A stretch of 64,000 bases of DNA from positions 1 through 64,000 of the forward strand of contig DATLTN010000053.1 of assembly GCA_035533595.1 (NCBI GenBank), written 5' to 3'. A program made the position numbers and the translations under genes. Positions 58,962 to 64,000 of this stretch are shown here, piece after piece; position 1 is the first letter of the stretch; each line of letters opens with the position of its first letter. Source of the DNA: Acidimicrobiales bacterium. GTDB taxonomy: Bacteria; Actinomycetota; Acidimicrobiia; Acidimicrobiales; Bog-793. Below the pieces are notes generated by a model. It worked only from the letters and a program-made list of their open reading frames with translations, did no database searches and was not told where the DNA came from.

Positions 58962-60001
58962 TGAGCGGGGCCCTCGTTCGTCGTCGCACCGGATGGCCCG
59001 GTTATTCGGATGGACTCCTGGCCGAGCGGACCCACCTTCTCAGGTGGAGCCCGCCCACCAAGTCGAAGCGATGCACGCTCCCGGAACGTGCCTTGCGGCA
59101 GGAACCACAGCACCGCCAGGTAGACGACCCCGATGAGGATCCACTGCAGCGAGTCAATCAGTCCCGGATAGCCGATTGCCGGTAGGAAGGACGGCAGTTG
59201 GAGCAGGATCACGCCCACGATCAAGGCGCCGAAGACCGCGCCGTACTCGCTGCCGACACCGCCAAGGATCACTGCCTGGAGGAGGACGAAGGTCTCCTGA
59301 TAGTTCCAGGCAGACGGCGACCACGCACCGATGAACTCGACGAGGAGCCCGCCCGTCAGGCCGGCGATCATGCCGCCGACGACGAAGAGGCGCATCCGAA
59401 CTGACCAGGCGTTGATCCCTAACGACGCCGCGGCCTCCTCGTCGTCCCGCAGGAGCCGAACCGCGCGACCGAACGGCGAGATGCTGATCCAGCGACAGAG
59501 GAGGAACACTCCACCGCCGAGGAGAAATGACCATGCGACATAGGCCCAGTCGTAGGCGGCCACGGAAGAGCCGAACACCGATCGAAGCGGCGCAGGGATG
59601 TTCGCGATGCCGTTCCCTCCGTTCAGGAACGAGCTTGTGTTCCCTACCAGCTGGTTGGCGATGATGGCGATCGCGAGCATCGCCGCCGCCTGGTAGTCGC
59701 GGCGCATCTTCCGCATGGTTGCCGGCCCGATGACTGCCGCAAGGAGACCGCCTACGAGCACGGCAACGATGAGGGGCAACGGAAACGGGAGGCTCGTTCC
59801 CCAGAAATATGTCTCGCTCTGGGCGACTCCCGTCGCTGACGAACCCACGCTGGTGAGTGCGGCCGCATAGGCGCCTGCCGACTCGAAAATGATGAAGCCA
59901 AAATTGACGATGCCGCCGAGGCCGAACTGCAGATTGAGCGCCAGTGCGCCCATGGCGTAGACGACGAAGTACACCGCAGTGAGGGAGAGGTAAAAGTTCA
60001 T
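58958..60001 (-). CDS. Branched-chain amino acid-type ABC transporter permease LivM
   Basis: A 347-residue membrane protein with about nine hydrophobic segments and the LivM-family motif GLTGGLLVEFIGAWSPSAWN preceded by a cluster of charged residues (RLLRDDEEAAASLGINAWSV), the loop that contacts the ATPase. The C-terminal tail is hydrophilic and extended by about 35 residues. Follows livH after 7 nt. Confidence 0.9.
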   Translation of the reverse strand: MNFYLSLTAVYFVVYAMGALALNLQFGLGGIVNFGFIIFESAGAYAAALTSVGSSATGVAQSETYFWGTSLPFPLPLIVAVLVGGLLAAVIGPATMRKMRRDYQAAAMLAIAIIANQLVGNTSSFLNGGNGIANIPAPLRSVFGSSVAAYDWAYVAWSFLLGGGVFLLCRWISISPFGRAVRLLRDDEEAAASLGINAWSVRMRLFVVGGMIAGLTGGLLVEFIGAWSPSAWNYQETFVLLQAVILGGVGSEYGAVFGALIVGVILLQLPSFLPAIGYPGLIDSLQWILIGVVYLAVLWFLPQGTFRERASLRLGGRAPPEKVGPLGQESIRITGPSGATTNEGPAQ

Positions 60002-60008
60002 TAGCCCA

Positions 60009-60905
60009 CTAGCCCATCGCTTCCGATTTCTCCCAGAGCTCTCCGAAGAAGCCTCGCGGACGCACCAGGAGCATCAGCAGCAGCACGCCGACCGCGATGG
60101 CAACGTTGAACGATCCCGCGCCGAACGAGCCGGCGATCTGAATGACGAGGGCGAGCACGAGCGAGGCCAGCGCCGCGTAGCCGATGGCACCGATCCCCGC
60201 GACCACGACGGCCGCGAGGATGTAGGGCAGGAAGTTCGTCCCCGTCACGAACGACACACTCAGATAGCTGACGGACAACAGGGCCCCGCCGAGGCCGCAG
60301 AGCATTCCCGATACGAACCAAGTCAGGCGAACCACGCGCTCCGTAGGGATCCCAGAGGCCCGGGCCAGCTGGCCGTTTGCAGCACTGGCGCGAATCCCGA
60401 TTCCCAGTTTGGTGCGATGGAGGATTACCTCAAGGACAGCGACGGTCGCGAGCGCCGTGGCGACGATATACAGCTGTGTACTCGTAAAGATCATGCCCAC
60501 CACATCGTGATTCCCGCCCAACGGGAAGACGAACTGGAATATCTCGCTGCGCGTGATCGCTGCCATGATGTAGTCGATGATCAGGCCGATCGCGACACTC
60601 ACAATCGCCATCTCGAACAACCGCGCCCCTCGGCTGGCAAATCGGCGGATGACCACCCTCCCGACCAGAAGGGAGAGCAATCCCACGGCGATCGATCCGA
60701 TCACGACTCCGACCCAGATCGACAGCCCCTGCTCGGTGGTGAGCAGAGCGGTGAACGCACCGACCGTCATGAAGGAGCCATAGGCAAGGTTCAGCACGTT
60801 GGTCATGCCGAACTGGAGCGAGAAACCGATGGCTGCGATGCTGAGGATCGCCGCCTGGACGATGCCGAACCCGATGCTCGTCACCAGTAGATGCAACTTG
60901 CGCAC
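60009..60905 (-). CDS. Branched-chain amino acid-type ABC transporter permease LivH
   Basis: A 298-residue membrane protein of the LivH type with about eight hydrophobic segments, the FGMTNVLNLAYGSFMTVGAF motif near 32-51 and the ATPase-contact loop GIRASAANGQLARASGI near 173-189. GTG start without a strong ribosome-binding site. It forms the channel with LivM. Confidence 0.9.
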   Translation of the reverse strand: MRKLHLLVTSIGFGIVQAAILSIAAIGFSLQFGMTNVLNLAYGSFMTVGAFTALLTTEQGLSIWVGVVIGSIAVGLLSLLVGRVVIRRFASRGARLFEMAIVSVAIGLIIDYIMAAITRSEIFQFVFPLGGNHDVVGMIFTSTQLYIVATALATVAVLEVILHRTKLGIGIRASAANGQLARASGIPTERVVRLTWFVSGMLCGLGGALLSVSYLSVSFVTGTNFLPYILAAVVVAGIGAIGYAALASLVLALVIQIAGSFGAGSFNVAIAVGVLLLMLLVRPRGFFGELWEKSEAMG

Positions 60906-60957
60906 TCCGGATGGTCGTGGGCTGGACGAGACAACTACTCGGTGCCATGAGAGCCTT

Positions 60958-60985
60958 GGGGTCTGCCTCGCCTCTCTGAGACCCC
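60958..60985. terminator. Hairpin between binding-protein and permease genes
   Basis: GGGGTCT (60958-60964) and AGACCCC (60979-60985) form a 7-bp perfect stem with a 14-nt loop, in the 128-nt gap after the binding-protein gene. No U-tract. Like the stem between tctC and tctA, it could give more binding protein than permease. Confidence 0.45.
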
Positions 60986-61033
60986 GGTGGGCGCGACCTC
61001 AGAGCGAACGGTGATTTACCGCCGGGCCGTTGC

Positions 61034-62335
61034 TCAGCTGCTCTGGATCTTTTGTGCGGAGATGAATGCCCGCTCGACGTAGTTGCCATGCGCGTCGACG
61101 CCCTCGACGACCTGGCCGCCGTACGAGTTGTGATACGTGTTGAAGTCAAATGGCCCGCCGGGACCGATGTAACGGATCGACTTGCCCTGCTTGAGGAGTT
61201 TCACTCCCTGTGCGTACGTATAGACGACCGTCTTCCCCGCACCGGGGTTCGCGATGGACATGATCTCCTTGTTGAAGACCGAGCCCGTCACGGATTTGGC
61301 TGCCGTCGCTGCGAGCGCGCTCAGAACCACCGTCTGATACCCGTTTGCCGTGTTGGGGCTCGTGAGATACTTCGACGGGTCGGGGACTTGCCCCAGCGCT
61401 TTGGTGCCGAGAAGCGACTTCTCGAATTGTGCCGTCGACGCGTTGGGCTTGGCCGCAGCATTGCTGACCGTGAGGTATTCCTTTGCGAACTGCGTGGCGC
61501 CGACGCCCGATCGGAACGGGTCCATGTAACTTGTCTGCACCCCAGCTTGTGTCGCGATGAAATGAATGGTGCCAGTGTGCTGACGCGTCAGCTCCCCGAA
61601 GAACGTCGCCGCAGTGGTGGGGTCAGTCTCCGTGAAGATCACCTGAGGGTTGGTGGCAACGACGCGCGCGACCTCTGACTGGTAAGACGGCTGGTCCGGG
61701 GAGACATTGAGCTCCGAAACTAGGTTGAGATGCAGCGATTTGATGCCGGCGACAATCCCCGGGAGGTCTCCCTGTGAGCCCTGGTCAGACCCGAACACCG
61801 TCGCGACCCGCAGCCAGCCCTGCTGCTTCGCGTAGATCGCCATCGCGACCCCGTTCGCCGCATCGGGCGCGACAGCCCGCCAGAAGTACGGGTAGTGGCT
61901 TCGATCGAACTCAGATTGCCCTGCCGCGGACATCATGACGAGCTTGTCCGTGTTCAGCACCGGAACGATCTCCGGCCCGGAGTCTGAGCCTGGTCCGATC
62001 AGGAAGAAGATGTGGGAGGTCGTGGCGACGAACTTCGCGACATTGGTCAGGGCATCGGCCGGGTCGCCCTTCGTGTCGACGGGGTCTACGGCAATCTTGT
62101 GGCCGAGTACGCCGCCGTCCGCGTTGATCTCATCTGCCGCGGCGAAAGTCGAGGACTGCGCATGGAGGCCGATGAACCCCGAACCTCCGGAATACGGATA
62201 GACGACACCGATCGCGATGGGATATGGCGTCGCCTGAGGCCGGGACGACGCGGAGGCGATGCACGCTGTCGAGAGCAACGTCGCGGACGAAAGCAACGCG
62301 GCGGCGGCGCGGACAAGGATCTTCGATCGAGACAT
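61034..62335 (-). CDS. Branched-chain amino acid-type ABC transporter substrate-binding protein
   Basis: A 433-residue periplasmic-binding-protein type I (LivK-like) protein. It has a basic N-terminus with a hydrophobic signal (about 8-28) ending in LLSTACIASA, a possible but imperfect lipobox. The family start IAIGVVYPYSGGSGFIGLHA is at about 41-60, followed by AAADEINADGGVLGHKIAV. Liv-type systems often carry aromatic acids or amides as well as amino acids, so the ligand is open. Start ATG with AAGGGGG upstream. A good promoter precedes it (TTGACA at 62455-62450). Confidence 0.9.
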   Translation of the reverse strand: MSRSKILVRAAAALLSSATLLSTACIASASSRPQATPYPIAIGVVYPYSGGSGFIGLHAQSSTFAAADEINADGGVLGHKIAVDPVDTKGDPADALTNVAKFVATTSHIFFLIGPGSDSGPEIVPVLNTDKLVMMSAAGQSEFDRSHYPYFWRAVAPDAANGVAMAIYAKQQGWLRVATVFGSDQGSQGDLPGIVAGIKSLHLNLVSELNVSPDQPSYQSEVARVVATNPQVIFTETDPTTAATFFGELTRQHTGTIHFIATQAGVQTSYMDPFRSGVGATQFAKEYLTVSNAAAKPNASTAQFEKSLLGTKALGQVPDPSKYLTSPNTANGYQTVVLSALAATAAKSVTGSVFNKEIMSIANPGAGKTVVYTYAQGVKLLKQGKSIRYIGPGGPFDFNTYHNSYGGQVVEGVDAHGNYVERAFISAQKIQSS

Positions 62336-62703
62336 GTTCCCCCCCTTGACTTGCCTTGCATCCCCCAAGGCGTCCGATTCGATGTTGCCCTGCGATTTCT
62401 ATCGTAGCCGGAGATACTTTTCAATTAATTACCCCCTACGGTTGTCACTTGTCAAACGACCGCATGAGTTGGTCCCACGCCCAGGACCACGCGTGGGACG
62501 GTCGCTGGATGGTCGGCCGAGGGCTGATCGGCACTCCGCGCCACGGCTCCGCCGCGGCTCGTGGTGCGCCACGCGCTCCCCGCGCGCGCCCCGAACCATC
62601 CTCGACGTTCGACCGGCGCCCGCGCCGCCGTTCGAGTTGGATCACCGCTGGCCCCAATTGAGACGCCGGGCTGTCGGCCACCATCCCGCCTACGCTCCTA
62701 GCG
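62336..62703. promoter_or_regulatory. Divergent control region: transporter promoter and MarR gene
   Basis: The leftward promoter candidate for the transporter is TTGACA (62455-62450), 18 nt, TAATTA (62431-62426), in an AT-rich patch that contrasts with the surroundings. The right half (about 62460-62700) is GC-rich, carries no clear gene and must hold the MarR gene's promoter. No obvious MarR-type palindrome was found. Confidence 0.5.
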
Positions 62704-63210
62704 ATGCGCACGACCGGGCTCACTCCGCCGCGACCCGAGCGGCCGCACCGCGGCGACGAGGCCGCGAGTGACGCGCTCGAGCGCGAGCTGCTCGCCACGC
62801 TGCACGACGTGCTGCGGTCGATGACCCGCGACATGAAGCGGGCGATCGCCCCCTTCTCCCTGTTGCCGAGCCAGGCGCGCGTGCTGCGTCACCTCGACCC
62901 CGAGGGGCCGATCTCGATGCGCGCCCTCGCGCACCGCCTCGGCTACGACCCTTCCTTCGTCACCGCGACTGCGCGCATCCTCGAGGACCGCGGCCTCGCC
63001 CGTCGTGAGGTCGACGAGCGCGACCGGCGGGTGAAGTTCCTCGTCCTCACCCCCTACGGCGAGGAGATCCGCGCCGGCCTCGACCACGACTTCTTCGGCA
63101 ACCTCCCCCGCATCCGCCGACTGAACGCCACCGAACGCGCCGAGCTCTTGCAGCTGCTGCAGAAGCTCGTCGGGAACGTCGCGCCCGGCGGCGAGGGCGC
63201 CGAGGACTGA
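62704..63210 (+). CDS. MarR family transcriptional regulator
   Basis: A 168-residue winged-helix regulator. The MarR core spans about 28-150: helices, then LLPSQARVLRHLDPEGPISM, the recognition helix region ALAHRLGYDPSFVTATARIL and the wing DRGLARREVDERDRRVKFLV. MarR proteins usually repress adjacent genes and are released by small aromatic ligands, which fits the neighbouring uptake genes, though the LCP gene downstream is also a possible target. Confidence 0.9.
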   Translation: MRTTGLTPPRPERPHRGDEAASDALERELLATLHDVLRSMTRDMKRAIAPFSLLPSQARVLRHLDPEGPISMRALAHRLGYDPSFVTATARILEDRGLARREVDERDRRVKFLVLTPYGEEIRAGLDHDFFGNLPRIRRLNATERAELLQLLQKLVGNVAPGGEGAED

Positions 63211-63283
63211 ACCGAGGAGCCGCCGCGCGCACCGAGCACGGCATGACACGGATTTCCTGCATGCGGCCGGTACCCTTTTCGCC

Positions 63284-64000
63284 GTGGCCCCCCGACGTTC
63301 CGCACCGCTTCATTCGCCGCGCCGTGAAGGTGACGAGGAGTTCCGCGACGACACGGGGCGGGGCGACGGCCGGCGGCGCAACGGGGAGCGGCGGGACCGA
63401 CCGACGCGCTCGCGCCGCGACCGTCGCCGCCGGGCGGCCGTCGCGCGCAGCCGCGGCCAGCGCATCCGCCGCCGCCTGCTGTTGAGCTTCGGCTCCCTCC
63501 TCGGCATCGCCGTGCTCCTCGCCGCCGGCCTCTTCGCCTACGGCCGCTGGCGCTTCGACCAGATCGCCAAGGTCGGCGTGAACGGGCTGGCGGAGCGGGT
63601 CGCGAACGAGCCCTTCGACGTCTTGTTCATCGGCTCGGACTCGCGCAGCTTCGCCACCACCAAGCTCGACTCCTCTGCCTACGGCTCCTCCTCGAGCGTC
63701 GGCGGACAGCGCAGCGACGTGATCATCGTCGCTCGCATCTCCCCCGCGACCCACCAGGTGAAGCTGCTCTCGATCCCCCGCGACACCTACGTCGACATCC
63801 CCGGCACGAGTGACATCGCCGGCCCGAACCGCATCAACGCGGCCTTCAACTCGGGGCCCTCGCTCCTCGTGCAGACGATCACGAACGCCTTCCACCTGCC
63901 GGTGAGCAACGTCGTCGAGGTGAACTTCCCGGGCCTGCAGAACATGGTCGACGCCGTCGGCGGCATCTACCTCAACTTCCCCGACCCGGTGCGCGACCTC
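63284..64000 (+). CDS. LytR-CpsA-Psr (LCP) family cell-wall ligase (partial)
   Basis: The first 239 residues of an LCP protein that runs past the window edge. A very basic cytoplasmic tail of about 63 residues (Arg-rich) precedes one membrane helix (about 65-87). The LCP domain starts FDVLFIGSDSR (111-121) and shows QRSDVIIV, LSIPRDTYVDI (Arg166, Asp167) and NRINAAFN, residues that bind the lipid pyrophosphate. LCP enzymes attach glycopolymers such as teichoic acids or arabinogalactan to peptidoglycan. GTG start at the first in-frame codon; no strong ribosome-binding site, so the exact start is uncertain. Confidence 0.9.
   Translation, partial: MAPRRSAPLHSPRREGDEEFRDDTGRGDGRRRNGERRDRPTRSRRDRRRRAAVARSRGQRIRRRLLLSFGSLLGIAVLLAAGLFAYGRWRFDQIAKVGVNGLAERVANEPFDVLFIGSDSRSFATTKLDSSAYGSSSSVGGQRSDVIIVARISPATHQVKLLSIPRDTYVDIPGTSDIAGPNRINAAFNSGPSLLVQTITNAFHLPVSNVVEVNFPGLQNMVDAVGGIYLNFPDPVRDL

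Noticed and set aside
1-64000. CRISPR arrays, tRNA or rRNA genes, intact insertion sequences
   Set aside because: No regularly spaced repeats, no cloverleaf-like sequences with conserved T-loop, and no transposase motifs flanked by inverted repeats were seen on reading both strands by eye.

Overview
The window is high-GC DNA with short intergenic gaps, many GTG starts and frequent ATGA or GTGA start/stop overlaps. It carries a near-complete flagellar export and basal-body gene set but no flgH, flgI or flgA (P and L rings), as expected of a single-membraned bacterium. Together with an LCP cell-wall ligase, Liv-type ABC transporters and WhiG/FliA-type sigma factors, this points to Actinomycetota, plausibly a deep-branching class such as Acidimicrobiia. 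The class is an inference from gene content only.

Positions 1-42.2 kb are a motility island. On the minus strand at the left lie flbD-motA-motB (probably followed by fliL beyond the edge), a response regulator-CheX fusion coupled to a degenerate GGDEF protein, and a sigma-28-family factor. A long plus-strand operon (4.8-21.3 kb) runs flgB-flgC-fliE-fliF-fliG-fliH-fliI-fliJ-peptidoglycan hydrolase-fliK-flgD-flgE-fliM-fliN-fliO-fliP-fliQ-fliR-flhB-methyltransferase. It is followed by a patch of unrelated or decayed genes (21.3-24.5 kb: SDR, ABC-permease remnant, broken lipoproteins, HAD hydrolase). The filament block fliC-fliD-fliS-(fliT-like) is on the minus strand. Next come three coupled glycosyltransferase-type genes (29-36.4 kb), flhA, an FlhF-like protein without a P-loop, a small membrane protein, a protein with at least two fused CsrA-like units, a second sigma-28-family factor preceded by a coupled leader ORF, and a DICT/GGDEF protein. 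Three minus-strand promoters (before flbD, the response regulator and fliC) share the same sigma-28-like architecture with a 16-nt spacer, which outlines a regulon. The flagellin leader has GGA motifs, including one in the ribosome-binding site, so it is a natural candidate target of the tandem CsrA protein.

Positions 44.4-62.3 kb are a catabolic and uptake region of visibly different composition in part. It holds a tripartite tricarboxylate transporter (TctC-like binding protein and a TctA-TctB-like fusion), a Rieske oxygenase, a class II aldolase/adducin protein, an amidohydrolase, a ThDP enzyme, a 2-hydroxyacid dehydrogenase, a 5'-truncated oligopeptide ABC ATPase, two cupins and a complete branched-chain-amino-acid-type ABC transporter. 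The set suggests uptake and breakdown of an aromatic or carboxylated compound; the substrate cannot be read from sequence. The window ends with a MarR regulator and the start of an LCP family gene.

No tRNA, rRNA, CRISPR array or intact insertion sequence was seen. flgG, flgK, flgL, flgM, fliW and chemotaxis kinase genes are not in this window and may lie elsewhere.
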